Source: Neolewinella litorea (GTDB lineage: Bacteria > Bacteroidota > Bacteroidia > Chitinophagales > Saprospiraceae). Taken from it: a stretch of 64,000 nucleotides of DNA. The notes under the pieces are model-generated. The model was not told the origin of the DNA, ran no database searches, and worked only from the letters and a program-made list of their open reading frames with translations. The DNA lies in the NCBI RefSeq assembly GCF_004803465.1, contig NZ_SRSF01000001.1, forward strand, positions 1,302,501-1,366,500, given 5' to 3'. Within the stretch, counting starts at the first letter, position 1, and each line of letters starts with the position of its first letter. Shown here in pieces: positions 8,553-17,776 of this stretch. Both the position numbers and the translations under genes were made by a program.

Positions 8553-11283
8553 TCAACTCGATGTACCCGCTGACCGGCGTATCTCCGGCGACGATGCCCT
8601 GCAACTGACGCTCGAAGACCGTGCCCACGTAGTAGTAGGTGCCCGAGGGAAGCGCCTCGCCGTTGAGGTTGGTGCCGTCCCACCGAATTGCCGGATCCTC
8701 GGTTTCAAAGACGAGTTGTCCCCAGCGATTGAAAATCTTGAATTCCACCCGTTCCACGAAACACAGTCCACGCGGTACGAAGAGGTCGTTCTGGTTGTCG
8801 CCGTTGGGGGTAAAAGCGTTTGGCAGGTCGTAAATGGGACAGTTGGTGACGCACACCCGGTTGCTGGGTTGGCTTTCGTTGCCGTTGCCGTCGATGGCGG
8901 TGATGGTGTAGCACCCCACGATGCCCGCAGTGGGGAAGTGGTCGAATGCGAGCAGGTCGTCGCTGTCTACCTGCGCCACCAACTCCGGCGCGCCCGTACT
9001 GTCGGGGGCAAAGAAGATCCGGTAGCCGACAACGTCGTCATCGCCGCATACCTCTTCGGACGATTTCCAGAGCAGGGTATTGAACAGGTTCTCTTCCTCC
9101 GTACAGTCCACGCCGCGATCGCAGACCGATTCTACGGTAAGCTGGGGCGGACAGGGGGCCACGTTATCGTCGGTAACGGCGCAGACCTCCTGACTGCGGT
9201 TCAGCAGGGGGGAGGGAATTTCGTCCAGATTGTAGCTGCCTATGGAGCGTACGTAGTAGCAGTATTCGAGTCCGTTGACCAGTCCGGTGTCGCGGTACAT
9301 CTGATCGGCTACCGTGACGACGCTTTCGTAGGTACCGGCACCGGGGGCCCGGCGGAATACCTCGTAGGCCTGGTTGGTCCAGGGTACCAGTTCGGTCCAG
9401 CTCAGGTCCACGGCTCGGTCAGTGGGGGCTGCAGTCAGGCGCACGCTGCTGGCGGGTTGCGCCTCCCCTACCGGCTCGTTCTCCCCTTCGACGAAGAGTT
9501 CAATGCGGTAGCTGTAGGCCTGGGCCTGGGTGTTCAGGTTATTGTCGGTGTAGCAGGTATCGACGGGGTCGCCGAAGAATGGTCTTTCGTAGGTCTGAAT
9601 GGCCTCGAAGGCAGCGGGGTCGGCCGCTTGTCCTACGGCGCGACTGAGTACGTAGCTGTACGGACCGGTGTTGAGCAGCGTGTCGAGGCTTTGGGCGTCG
9701 GGCAGTATCCAGCATACTTCGATCTGGCCGGAGGTAGTGTTGGTACTTACTACATCGACCTTCGTCAACAGCGGGATGTCCCTGGCTAGTTGGACACATA
9801 TCTCCTCCGAAGCCAGCGATTCTATCTCTTCAAAGATCAATCCGGTACTCGCCGTACGGCGTACCATCACGGCTACGACCCGGTAGCAGTAGGTACGGCC
9901 CCGCTCAACGTCGGTATCGGTGAAAACATACCGGCCATCGGCTATGTCCCGGACTTCCGTATCCGTGATCTGGGTGTACCCCCTGCCGGCCAGGCCGGTC
10001 TGGCAGGTATCGGGCGTAAAGTTGTTGCTACCCTCCCGTCGCCATACGGTGAAGCCCAGAAAATCCGGGTCCTCGTTCTGCTCGCAGGCGTAGGGGTTGG
10101 CCCAGCTCACGGTGATCTCTTCCTCGCCGACCGCAGCCCGCAGGTCGGTGGGGGGCGGTGCCACGACCTTGATGGCTACGGTACGCAGGGTAGCCAGGCC
10201 GGAAGGACGGGGCTCGCCGGTATCTACCGCCCGGATCACCACGAAGTATTCCTGGTTGCTGATGTCGTTGCAGGAGGTTTGCCAGCGAAAGGTCTTACGG
10301 ACGGGATCTTCCTGTGGACTGTTGGATTGCGGCAGGAAGGTGGCGGGGTTGCCGGTCAGGTCAAAGGGGCGGCCGCTGGCCGTGAGGGTGACGCGCTGGT
10401 CGGTATCGGTGAGCGGTGCCGTGCCGATGACATCAAATTCCACGACCTCGCCGGCCACCACGCAGATCTGTTCGCGGGCCAGCTCGATCACGGGCGGATC
10501 GTTGGAGCAATCGTCGACAAAGATCTGCATGTCGCGCACGAGCGTATCCAGGGGTATGCCGTTGCGGTACGACTTCACCATGAAGGCCAGGTTATACTCC
10601 CCGGGAATGGTCGGGGTATCCCAGGTGATCTGTCCCGTCTGCGGGTCAATCTGCAAACTGCCGCTGGAGCCGCTTACCGCGTTGGGCAGTACGTAGTTAG
10701 CGATGGGCGCCCGCGGGGCGAAGGTGGGCACCGTGAATTCGAAAGCCAGGCTGTCGCCGTCCACGTCAAAGGCTCCGGGGTTGTGGGTCCAGACGGAGCC
10801 GATACAGGCGTTGTCGATGGGGTCCTGGCTCAGCTGCGGAGTGGTATTGCATCCGTTGACGATGGGATTAACCAGGGCAAAGGAAGTAAAGACGCTGAAG
10901 GGAATATTGACCGAGCCGGGAATATTGCGCACGTTGCGCACGCGGTTGACGTCCTGAAAACTGAGCACGTAGCGCCCGAAGGCCGGGTACCGGTGGCAGA
11001 AGGTGTACTCGTTGCGCTGAATGCCGGGCGCTACAGGGGTTATGCTGGTACGCCCGATGCGTTCCGTGATGCCGTCGCCCCAGTTGAGGTCCAGACTATC
11101 GCGGTCCACCTCCGTTTGGGCCGTTTCCGTATAAGTGATGATGGTAGCGCAGGCGCGCAGCTGGTCGCCGGGATTGGAGCAGTCGCCCGCCGCCCGGACG
11201 ATGATCTCGCCGGCGCGGTTATGGGTGGCGGTCACCAGGGCGGGGAGCAAGACAAGTAAGGCGAGTAACAGGCGCAGGCGCAT
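8539..11283 (-). CDS. Large secreted protein with Fn3/PKD-like repeats and gliding-associated type B T9SS C-terminal domain
   Basis: A 914-residue exported protein. Start ATG 11283 gives the signal peptide MRLRLLLALLVLLPALVTA. The body has cadherin/PKD-like strands (DVDGDSLAFEF, GEYNLAFMVKSYRNG) followed by several fibronectin-III-like units built on 'Y..YR....' and 'L.W' motifs and many Cys pairs. The end is the gliding-motility-associated C-terminal domain: NAFTPNGDNQNDLF, KIFNRWGQLVFE, WDGTNLNGEALPSGTYYY. That domain directs export by the type IX system, with type B anchoring. Adhesin or surface-matrix role is an inference. It lies close to a PorP/SprF gene, a typical partner of such cargo, though that gene is 1.2 kb away beyond the transporter. 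Confidence 0.9.
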   Translation of the reverse strand: MRLRLLLALLVLLPALVTATHNRAGEIIVRAAGDCSNPGDQLRACATIITYTETAQTEVDRDSLDLNWGDGITERIGRTSITPVAPGIQRNEYTFCHRYPAFGRYVLSFQDVNRVRNVRNIPGSVNIPFSVFTSFALVNPIVNGCNTTPQLSQDPIDNACIGSVWTHNPGAFDVDGDSLAFEFTVPTFAPRAPIANYVLPNAVSGSSGSLQIDPQTGQITWDTPTIPGEYNLAFMVKSYRNGIPLDTLVRDMQIFVDDCSNDPPVIELAREQICVVAGEVVEFDVIGTAPLTDTDQRVTLTASGRPFDLTGNPATFLPQSNSPQEDPVRKTFRWQTSCNDISNQEYFVVIRAVDTGEPRPSGLATLRTVAIKVVAPPPTDLRAAVGEEEITVSWANPYACEQNEDPDFLGFTVWRREGSNNFTPDTCQTGLAGRGYTQITDTEVRDIADGRYVFTDTDVERGRTYCYRVVAVMVRRTASTGLIFEEIESLASEEICVQLARDIPLLTKVDVVSTNTTSGQIEVCWILPDAQSLDTLLNTGPYSYVLSRAVGQAADPAAFEAIQTYERPFFGDPVDTCYTDNNLNTQAQAYSYRIELFVEGENEPVGEAQPASSVRLTAAPTDRAVDLSWTELVPWTNQAYEVFRRAPGAGTYESVVTVADQMYRDTGLVNGLEYCYYVRSIGSYNLDEIPSPLLNRSQEVCAVTDDNVAPCPPQLTVESVCDRGVDCTEEENLFNTLLWKSSEEVCGDDDVVGYRIFFAPDSTGAPELVAQVDSDDLLAFDHFPTAGIVGCYTITAIDGNGNESQPSNRVCVTNCPIYDLPNAFTPNGDNQNDLFVPRGLCFVERVEFKIFNRWGQLVFETEDPAIRWDGTNLNGEALPSGTYYYVGTVFERQLQGIVAGDTPVSGYIELITSR

Positions 11284-11397
11284 GGGCGGTCGGTTGTTCT
11301 GGGCGCGACAACGACATGCCGCTACCGGAAGTAACGCATAATTCAGGAAATTGCTTCGCCGGGTCAGCACCGACGAGCCCAAATGTCTTGGCCTGCG

Positions 11398-11694
11398 CTA
11401 ACTCAGCAAGCCCTGCAACTTCATGGCCAGACCCATGTCGCCCTTGATCTTGACCTTGCCGCTCATCATGGCCATCATGGGGTTCAGCTTACCGCTGCGC
11501 AGTTGCTCAAGGATGTCCACCGAGGTGATCACCACGGTATCGGCGTCCTTGTCTTCGTTGGTCACCTTGGCGGTATCGCCGGTCATATCGATGAAGATGA
11601 CCCCCTCGTCCAGTTGCAGTTTGATGCTTTTGCCGAGGTTGGGGGCGTTGGCGGCCGCTTTGGTTACGCCGTCGTTGAGTTCCTGAAAGGTCAT
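11398..11694 (-). CDS. SCP2 sterol-binding domain protein
   Basis: A 98-residue single-domain protein of the SCP2 lipid-carrier family. The pattern IKLQLDEGVIFIDMTG, DTVVITSVDILEQLRSGKLNPMMA and MSGKVKIKGDMGLAMKL is the standard SCP2 fold sequence with the hydrophobic tunnel residues. Members bind fatty acyl or other lipids in the cytoplasm. It follows the methyltransferase by 60 bases and may share its transcript. Confidence 0.9.
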   Translation of the reverse strand: MTFQELNDGVTKAAANAPNLGKSIKLQLDEGVIFIDMTGDTAKVTNEDKDADTVVITSVDILEQLRSGKLNPMMAMMSGKVKIKGDMGLAMKLQGLLS

Positions 11695-11754
11695 GGTCAG
11701 ATGATTTGCGGCAAGGTAGGCATTGTCGGCGGGCCGGTGGCGCAGGTCCGCATG

Positions 11755-12486
11755 CTACCCGCGCCGGAGTACGTGGTATACGGTAGTGTAGGTGGTAAAT
11801 TCAAGATCCCTGCCGGATGCTCCCTCATCCAGTCTCTCTGACAGTGCTTGCGCCAGAGACTCCGGCAATTCAGCGGCGCCAAAGCGGGCATCCAGTACCG
11901 GCCGCAGTGCGGCCTCGGAAAGGAACAGGGAAGCGAGTTCGGCGGCATCTACCCGGACATTCAGGGTAGCGGTCTGGGAGGAGATTTTCCGGATGGCCGA
12001 CTCCTCCAGACCGGAAAACGTCACGGCGGGGTCGTAGCCGTCGTCCTTGCGATCGGCAACGGCGATGCCCAGCAGTTCGTGACAATAATCGTGCAGGGGT
12101 GCGGTAAAATCGTACACCACTACCGTGGCCCCGGGGCGACCCACTCGCGTGATTTCGTCGAGCAGGAGCTGGGATTTGGCGTAGCAGAGCGACCCGGCGA
12201 AGGTCACCACGTCGAACGACTTGTCGGGGAAGTCCAGGCGGCGTCCTCTTTGCAGGCGGTAGTCGATTCCCGGGCTTTTGGGTGCCAGTTCCAGCATGGC
12301 GGCGCTGGGGTCGGTGCCCGTCACCCGGTCGCAGAAACGCCGCAGCGCGCGGGCGCTGTGCCCCGTGCCGCAGCCGACGTCGAGTCCGCTGGCGTAGCGA
12401 CCGTGTAAGCAGTGTTCCAGGAGTTGACCGTGCAGGGGCGGTCGGTAGGCGGCGTAATACCGCGCGGTTGGTTCGTCGTAGTTCAT
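11755..12486 (-). CDS. Class I SAM-dependent methyltransferase
   Basis: A 243-residue protein with motif I LDVGCGTGHSARAL near residue 35, an acidic loop GTDPSAAML, and the post-I block FDVVTFAGSLCYAKS. These show a Rossmann-type SAM methyltransferase acting on a small molecule. The substrate is not evident. It starts 7 bases after the alaS stop codon, so it is in the alaS transcript, which is an unusual position for a metabolic methyltransferase and may simply reflect compact packing. Confidence 0.85.
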   Translation of the reverse strand: MNYDEPTARYYAAYRPPLHGQLLEHCLHGRYASGLDVGCGTGHSARALRRFCDRVTGTDPSAAMLELAPKSPGIDYRLQRGRRLDFPDKSFDVVTFAGSLCYAKSQLLLDEITRVGRPGATVVVYDFTAPLHDYCHELLGIAVADRKDDGYDPAVTFSGLEESAIRKISSQTATLNVRVDAAELASLFLSEAALRPVLDARFGAAELPESLAQALSERLDEGASGRDLEFTTYTTVYHVLRRG

Positions 12487-12493
12487 ATGTGGA

Positions 12494-15139
12494 TTAGGAC
12501 GAAGCCGCCAGTTGTCCGACCTGCTCCCGGGCCTGTACCAGCACGGCCGGAATACCGCCCGGCTCCTTGCCGCCCGCGGTGGCGAAGAAAGGCTGACCGC
12601 CGCCCCCGCCGCGGATGTGCCGGGCGAGTTCGCGAATCAGGGCACCCGCGTCCAGCGCCCCCTCCCCTTTTCCGGCGAGCCCCTTGCTGATGGCTAGGGT
12701 GAGCAGGGCTTTTCCGTCGTCTTCGCTGGCGAGCAGCACGAAAGCATTGTCGTTTTCCCCGGTAAGCTGGAAGGCCAGGTTCTTGATGGCGGCGGCGTCC
12801 GAGAGCGGCACCTTCTGGGCCAGAAAGCGCACTCCGTTCAGGTCTTCGAAGGCCGATTCCAGTTCCCCCTTCAGGTCACCGGCTCGCTCGGCCTGCAATT
12901 TGTCCAGTTCCTTCTTCAACTGGCGGTTTTCTTCCTGCAGGTTGCGGACGGCGTCGGCGGGACTGGGGTTGCCCTTCAGCAGGCCGCGTACTTCTTCCAG
13001 GGTACCCAGGCGGTCGTTCACGTAGCGTTCGGCGGCCTGGCCGGATACGCCCTCGATGCGCCGTATGCCGGCGGCCAGGGCACTTTCGCTCGTAATCTTG
13101 AAGAGGCCGAGCTCCCCGGTGTACTTCACGTGGGTGCCCCCGCAAAGTTCGGAACTGAACTCGGGGTCGAACGTGATGATACGCACCGTGTCCCCGTACT
13201 TCTCGCCGAAGAGCATCATGGCTCCGCTGTTGCGCGCCTCGGCGATCGGCACATCGCGCTGCTCGAGCAGGGGGATGTTGGCGCGGATCTTCTCGTTTAC
13301 CAGCTGCTCGATGCGCTGCAGTTCTTCGTCGGTGGGCCGCTCGAAGTGGCTGAAGTCGAAGCGGAATTTGCCGGCGCGCACGTCCTGCCCCTTTTGCACG
13401 GCGTGCTTGCCGAGCACCGCGTGGAGAGCGGCATGGAGCAGGTGCGCCGCTGTATGGTTGTTGCTCACGGCCTGCCGCTCCAGGGCGGTCACTTCGGAAT
13501 AAACTTCCCCCTGGGGATCGGCCGGGAGCCGGTCGACGACGTGTACCGTCAGGTCATTTTCCTTCTGGGTATCGGTCACCTGCAGCATCTCCTCCCCTAC
13601 CCGGATGCGGCCGCGGTCGCCGGCCTGGCCGCCGCTTTCGCCGTAGAAGGGGGTGCGGTCGAGTACCAGCTGGTACTGCGGCTTGTCCTTCACCTTCACG
13701 GTACGATACTTCGTGATGCGGGCCCCGGCGTCCGAGAGGACATCGTAGCCGATAAACACGGAGGGCTCGTCGCTGAGCACCGTCCAGTCGCCCACTTCCT
13801 TGGCCGCGTCGCGGCGGCTGCGGTCCTTTTGCTCCTGCAGGGCGGCGCGGAAACCGGCTTCATCTACGCTCAGCCCACGCTCCTCGGCCAGCAGGCGGGT
13901 CAGGTCGATGGGGAAGCCGAAGGTGTCGTAGAGTTCAAAGGCATCGCGGCCGTTGATTGTACCGCCTGTGGTCTCCAGGGCCGCGAAGCGCTGCAGTCCG
14001 TTTTCGAGGGTCTGCAGGAAAGACCGCTCCTCACTTTGGATAATGCGTTCGATCTGTTCGTGCTGCCGGGCGAGTTCCGGGAAGGCGTGGCCCATCTCCC
14101 GCACCAGTACCGGCATGAGCTTGTGCATGAAGGGTTGCTGCTGCCCCAGGAAGGAGTAGGCGTACCGTACGGCCCGGCGCAGGATGCGGCGCACCACGTA
14201 ACCGGCACCGCCGCTCCCGGGGAGTTGTCCGTCGGCAATGGTGAAGGCCACCGCGCGCAGGTGGTCGGCCACCACCCGCATGGCCATGTCTGATTGGGCA
14301 TCCGGGGCGTAGCTGCCGCCGTAACGGTGGCCGCTCAGCCGTTCGATCTCGGCCAGGATGGGCGTAAAGATGTCGGTATCGTAGGTAGCATCCTTGCCCT
14401 GCAGCACCATACAGAGGCGCTCGAATCCCATGCCCGTGTCGACGTGGCGCTCGGGCAGGTTGCCGAGGCTGCCGTCGGCGCGGCGGTTGAACTGAATAAA
14501 CACGTTGTTCCAGATCTCGACCACCCCGCTGCCGTCGACGTTGACCAGTTCCCGGCCGGAGGTGGCCGCGCGGGCCTCATCGGGGCGCAGGTCGACGTGG
14601 ATCTCGGTGCAGGGGCCGCAGGGGCCGGTCTCGCCCATCTCCCAGAAGTTATCCTTTTTGTTGCCGTACAAGACACGGTCTTCGGGTAGGTAACGCAACC
14701 AGAACTGCCGGGCCTCATCGTCGACGGGGATTCCCTCGTCGGGTGCCCCTTCAAAGATCGTGGCGTAGAGCCGGTCGGGGTCGATGCCGAGGCGGTCGGT
14801 GAGCAGCTCCCAGCTCCAGGCGATGGCCTCATCCTTGAAGTAATCGCCGAAGCTCCAGTTGCCCAGCATCTCGAACATGGTGTGGTGGGTGCCGTCGCGG
14901 CCCACGTCGTCGAGGTCATTGTGCTTGCCACTGACGCGCATGCATTTCTGCGTATCGGCTACCCGGCGCTTGTCGGGCACGCGGTCGCCCAGGAAGTAGT
15001 CCTTGAACTGGTTCATGCCGGCGTTGGTGAACATCAGGCTGGGGTCGTCCTTATTGACGATCGGCGCGGAGGGCACGATTTTGTGGTCTTTCTCGCGGAA
15101 AAAATCGAGGAAGGCCCGGCGAATTTCGGTAGCAGTCAT
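12494..15139 (-). CDS. alaS: Alanine--tRNA ligase
   Basis: An 881-residue AlaRS, normal full length. The aminoacylation core begins MTATEIRRAFLDFF with motif 1 FTNAGMNQFKDYFLG. The editing domain has HTAAHLLHAAL and CGGTHV, whose His and Cys residues bind zinc. The C-terminal DHHA1 domain includes the glycine-rich GGGGGQPFFATAGGK. It charges tRNA-Ala and removes mischarged Ser/Gly. ATG 15139 is the start; the frame runs on to 15325 but the extra residues are not alike to the family and would lie upstream of a good promoter. The -7 box ends 4 bases before the ATG. Confidence 0.98.
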   Translation of the reverse strand: MTATEIRRAFLDFFREKDHKIVPSAPIVNKDDPSLMFTNAGMNQFKDYFLGDRVPDKRRVADTQKCMRVSGKHNDLDDVGRDGTHHTMFEMLGNWSFGDYFKDEAIAWSWELLTDRLGIDPDRLYATIFEGAPDEGIPVDDEARQFWLRYLPEDRVLYGNKKDNFWEMGETGPCGPCTEIHVDLRPDEARAATSGRELVNVDGSGVVEIWNNVFIQFNRRADGSLGNLPERHVDTGMGFERLCMVLQGKDATYDTDIFTPILAEIERLSGHRYGGSYAPDAQSDMAMRVVADHLRAVAFTIADGQLPGSGGAGYVVRRILRRAVRYAYSFLGQQQPFMHKLMPVLVREMGHAFPELARQHEQIERIIQSEERSFLQTLENGLQRFAALETTGGTINGRDAFELYDTFGFPIDLTRLLAEERGLSVDEAGFRAALQEQKDRSRRDAAKEVGDWTVLSDEPSVFIGYDVLSDAGARITKYRTVKVKDKPQYQLVLDRTPFYGESGGQAGDRGRIRVGEEMLQVTDTQKENDLTVHVVDRLPADPQGEVYSEVTALERQAVSNNHTAAHLLHAALHAVLGKHAVQKGQDVRAGKFRFDFSHFERPTDEELQRIEQLVNEKIRANIPLLEQRDVPIAEARNSGAMMLFGEKYGDTVRIITFDPEFSSELCGGTHVKYTGELGLFKITSESALAAGIRRIEGVSGQAAERYVNDRLGTLEEVRGLLKGNPSPADAVRNLQEENRQLKKELDKLQAERAGDLKGELESAFEDLNGVRFLAQKVPLSDAAAIKNLAFQLTGENDNAFVLLASEDDGKALLTLAISKGLAGKGEGALDAGALIRELARHIRGGGGGQPFFATAGGKEPGGIPAVLVQAREQVGQLAASS

Positions 15140-15143
15140 GGGG

Positions 15144-15175
15144 CAAAGGTAGTATAGCCCGCAGCTACCCGGCAA
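15144..15175 (-). promoter_or_regulatory. Promoter of alaS with both boxes, start codon at the expected +1
   Basis: On the minus strand TTG (15175-15173), 21 bases, then TACCTTTG (15151-15144). The box ends 4 bases before the alaS ATG, so transcription is expected to begin at or within a few bases of the start codon. Confidence 0.6.
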
Positions 15176-15349
15176 GGTAATCCGCGGCCGGAGGGCGGGA
15201 CGGCTCCGGGGGGCGGCGGCGCGCCGGTGCAATGAATCAGGTACCCCGGCGTTGAGATAGTGGGTGTGGGCGTGGGTGGCTTCGAAAAACACCCTTCGGA
15301 AACCCGGGAAAAGGTAGCATGGCATGACCTATCTCCCGGACTATTTTAC

Positions 15350-15357
15350 GACCTTTG
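15350..15357 (+). promoter_or_regulatory. Candidate -7 box of the mreBCD-mrdA operon
   Basis: GACCTTTG, one mismatch to TAnnTTTG, 41 bases before the mreB ATG. No TTG is seen at the usual distance. The 259-base gap between alaS and mreB contains this box and the divergent alaS promoter and nothing else I can support. Confidence 0.35.
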
Positions 15358-15398
15358 CCAACCGAACTCTGACCCTCACCGGTCTGCAACATAGGGGA

Positions 15399-16436
15399 AT
15401 GCGATTTTTAAACTTTTTTAAGCAGGAGCTGGCCGTGGATCTCGGTACAGCTAATACGCTCATCATGCAAAACGGGGAGATCGTCATCGACGAGCCCTCG
15501 ATTGTTGCCATTGACCGCAAGTCGGAAGAAACCATCGCCGTGGGTCGTCGGGCGATGCAGATGCACGAAAAAACCCACGAGAATATTCAGACGGTCCGCC
15601 CCCTCAAGGATGGGGTGATCGCCGATTTCCGGGCCGCCGAGCAGATGATCAAGGGATTGATCGACATGATCGGCCGCCGTCGGGCCTTCTTTTCCCACCT
15701 GAAAATGGTGATCTGCATCCCTTCGGGCATCACGGAGGTGGAGAAGCGCGCCGTATTCGAAAGCGCCGCCCGGGTGGACGCCAAGGAAACCTACCTGATC
15801 TATGAGCCCATGGCCGCCGCCCTCGGCATCGGCCTCGACGTGGAGGAACCCGTCGGCAACATGATTATCGACATCGGGGGCGGTACCACCGAGATCGCCG
15901 TCATCGCCCTGTCGGGGATCGTGAGCGACCAGTCGATCCGCATCGCCGGTGATGAATTGACGGAGAACATCGTCAATTACATGCGCAAGACCCACAACAT
16001 CCTCATCGGCGAACGCACCGCCGAGCAGATCAAGATTCACGTCGGCAGTGCCCTGCCAGAACTGGACGACCCACCGGCCGACTTCTCGGTCAACGGCCGC
16101 GACCTTCTGAACGGCATTCCGCGGCAGATTACGGTCACCTACCAAGAGATCGCCGGTGCCCTCGACGAGGCGGTAGTGCAGATCGAGGACGCGGTCATCC
16201 GTGCCCTGGAGACCATCCCGCCCGAGCTGGCCAGTGACATCTACAGCACGGGCCTCTACCTGACGGGGGGCGGCGCCATGCTGCGCGGCCTCGACCGCCG
16301 CCTGAGCAAGAAGACCCAACTGCCGGTCCACGTGGCCGAAGAGCCCCTGCTGGCCGTCGTACGCGGTACCAGCAAGGCCCTGCAGGACACCCAGCGCTAC
16401 AAAGCGATTCTCGTACCCGCCAGCAGTGTCAGTTGA
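15399..16436 (+). CDS. mreB: Rod shape-determining protein MreB
   Basis: A 345-residue bacterial actin. Phosphate-1 block AVDLGTANTLI, phosphate-2 block IDIGGGTTEIAVI and the adenosine block GLYLTGGGAMLRGLDRRL are intact. It polymerises under the inner membrane and guides lateral wall synthesis. ATG 15399 is chosen since MRFLNFFKQELAVDLG matches the usual N-terminus; the longer frame from 15324 crosses the candidate promoter. First gene of mreB-mreC-mreD-mrdA; its stop overlaps the mreC ATG by one base. Confidence 0.96.
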   Translation: MRFLNFFKQELAVDLGTANTLIMQNGEIVIDEPSIVAIDRKSEETIAVGRRAMQMHEKTHENIQTVRPLKDGVIADFRAAEQMIKGLIDMIGRRRAFFSHLKMVICIPSGITEVEKRAVFESAARVDAKETYLIYEPMAAALGIGLDVEEPVGNMIIDIGGGTTEIAVIALSGIVSDQSIRIAGDELTENIVNYMRKTHNILIGERTAEQIKIHVGSALPELDDPPADFSVNGRDLLNGIPRQITVTYQEIAGALDEAVVQIEDAVIRALETIPPELASDIYSTGLYLTGGGAMLRGLDRRLSKKTQLPVHVAEEPLLAVVRGTSKALQDTQRYKAILVPASSVS

Positions 16437-17254
16437 TGGGTAGACTGCTGAGAATACTCCTCAACAGCAGCGGCTTATTCACCTTTGCCGGCCTACAACT
16501 CCTTTGTCTTTACCTCATCGTCAACCACAACGATACCCAACGCCAGATCTGGGCGGAAACCAAATCCGTCTACGGCTCCACCCTGTCGGAATTCATTTCC
16601 GACAAGCTGGCTTTCCTCGACGTGGCCCGGGAAAACGAGATCCTGCGCCGCGAAAACGCCGCCCTGCTGGCCCGCATTCCGGGGTCCGGCTACGATACTT
16701 CCGTGGATACACTTCCCGTACGGGATTCCCTGCTGCAGCAGCGCTTCACTTACCTGGCCAGCCGGGTGATCAACAAATCGCCCTACGGCCCCTATAATAC
16801 CCTGGTGATCGACCGCGGCTCCAACCTCGGAGTAGAACGCGGTCAGGGCGTAGTATCCGACGGCGGCCTGCTCGGCATCATCAGCGAAGTGACCCCGCGG
16901 CACGCCCGGGTGATCAGCATCCTGCACCTGGATACGCGCATCAGTGCCGGCCTGGACAACAGTGCCTTCGGGACCCTGAAATGGAACGGCCGCGACCCCC
17001 GGCGGGTCACCATCACCGATATGCCCGATTACGTGCCGATCGCGCCGAACGATACCATTTATACCACGGGTTACTCCAACGTATTCCCTACCGGTCTGCC
17101 CATCGGCACCGTCGAATCCAGCGAGCCCCTGCCCGGCACCGGCAGCCAGGACCTCACCGTGGTGCTCCTCAACGATCCCCTGCTTGCCGCTAACGGCTAT
17201 ATCGTACGCGATCTTTTCAAGGAGGAGCTGGACCAACTCAACCGGGTGCGATGA
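16436..17254 (+). CDS. mreC: Rod shape-determining protein MreC
   Basis: A 272-residue bitopic protein with one N-terminal membrane helix (GLFTFAGLQLLCLYLIV), a coiled-coil stretch around ENEILRRENAALLARI and the periplasmic beta-domain with IDRGSNLGVERGQGVVSDGG and GLLGIISEVTPRHARV. MreC links MreB to the elongation-specific PBP2 in the periplasm. The ATG at 16436 overlaps the mreB stop; a TTG three bases earlier is less likely. It overlaps mreD by four bases. Confidence 0.93.
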   Translation: MGRLLRILLNSSGLFTFAGLQLLCLYLIVNHNDTQRQIWAETKSVYGSTLSEFISDKLAFLDVARENEILRRENAALLARIPGSGYDTSVDTLPVRDSLLQQRFTYLASRVINKSPYGPYNTLVIDRGSNLGVERGQGVVSDGGLLGIISEVTPRHARVISILHLDTRISAGLDNSAFGTLKWNGRDPRRVTITDMPDYVPIAPNDTIYTTGYSNVFPTGLPIGTVESSEPLPGTGSQDLTVVLLNDPLLAANGYIVRDLFKEELDQLNRVR

Positions 17255-17775
17255 CGACGGCGGCCCTGGTCAATAGCGTCCTCCGGTTCTTCCTGTTGCT
17301 GGTGGCGCAGGTCTTCGTCTTTAACCAGATCGCCTGGGGCTGGTCGGGCAAGGATTACCTCTTCGTTTTCGTTTACCCCCTGTTTGTGGCTCTGTTGCCC
17401 ATGCGCACGCCGCGGCCCCTGGTGATCCTGCTGGGCTTTTTGCTGGGAATCTCGATTGACTTCTTCAGCGAAACCCTGGGCCTGCACGCCGGTGCCCTGA
17501 CGTTCACGGCCTACTGCCGGCCCCTGATCCTGCGCCTGGTGCAGCCCCGCGACGGGTACAGCATCAAAGCCTACCCTACCGCGGCGGACCTCGGCAGTGG
17601 CTGGATGTTTCGTTATCTTGCCTTCCTGTTGCTGGCCCACCTGCTGGCCTTCTTTTCACTACAGACCTTTTCCGTGCTGTTCCTCACCGATATCATCATC
17701 AAGACCCTGCTCTCCCTGCCGGCCAGCTTGCTCGTACTCGGTGCCCTGATCCTCATTTTCAATCCCCGCGCCTGA
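17251..17775 (+). CDS. mreD: Rod shape-determining protein MreD
   Basis: A 174-residue multi-pass membrane protein with about five hydrophobic helices, including LLLVAQVFVFNQIAWGW at the N-terminus and a helix ending GISIDFFSETLGLHAGA, the recognisable MreD block. It overlaps mreC by four bases and is one base short of mrdA. MreD is the least conserved rod-complex member, so the assignment rests on fold pattern plus position. Confidence 0.88.
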   Translation: MTTAALVNSVLRFFLLLVAQVFVFNQIAWGWSGKDYLFVFVYPLFVALLPMRTPRPLVILLGFLLGISIDFFSETLGLHAGALTFTAYCRPLILRLVQPRDGYSIKAYPTAADLGSGWMFRYLAFLLLAHLLAFFSLQTFSVLFLTDIIIKTLLSLPASLLVLGALILIFNPRA

Positions 17776-17776
17776 T

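Noticed and set aside
9790-11259. 489-codon plus-strand frame opposite the gliding-associated protein
   Set aside because: The minus-strand protein has a signal peptide and a sorting domain; this frame shows no domain.
15140-15325. N-terminal extension of alaS
   Set aside because: A good promoter with both boxes lies inside it and AlaRS similarity starts at 15139.
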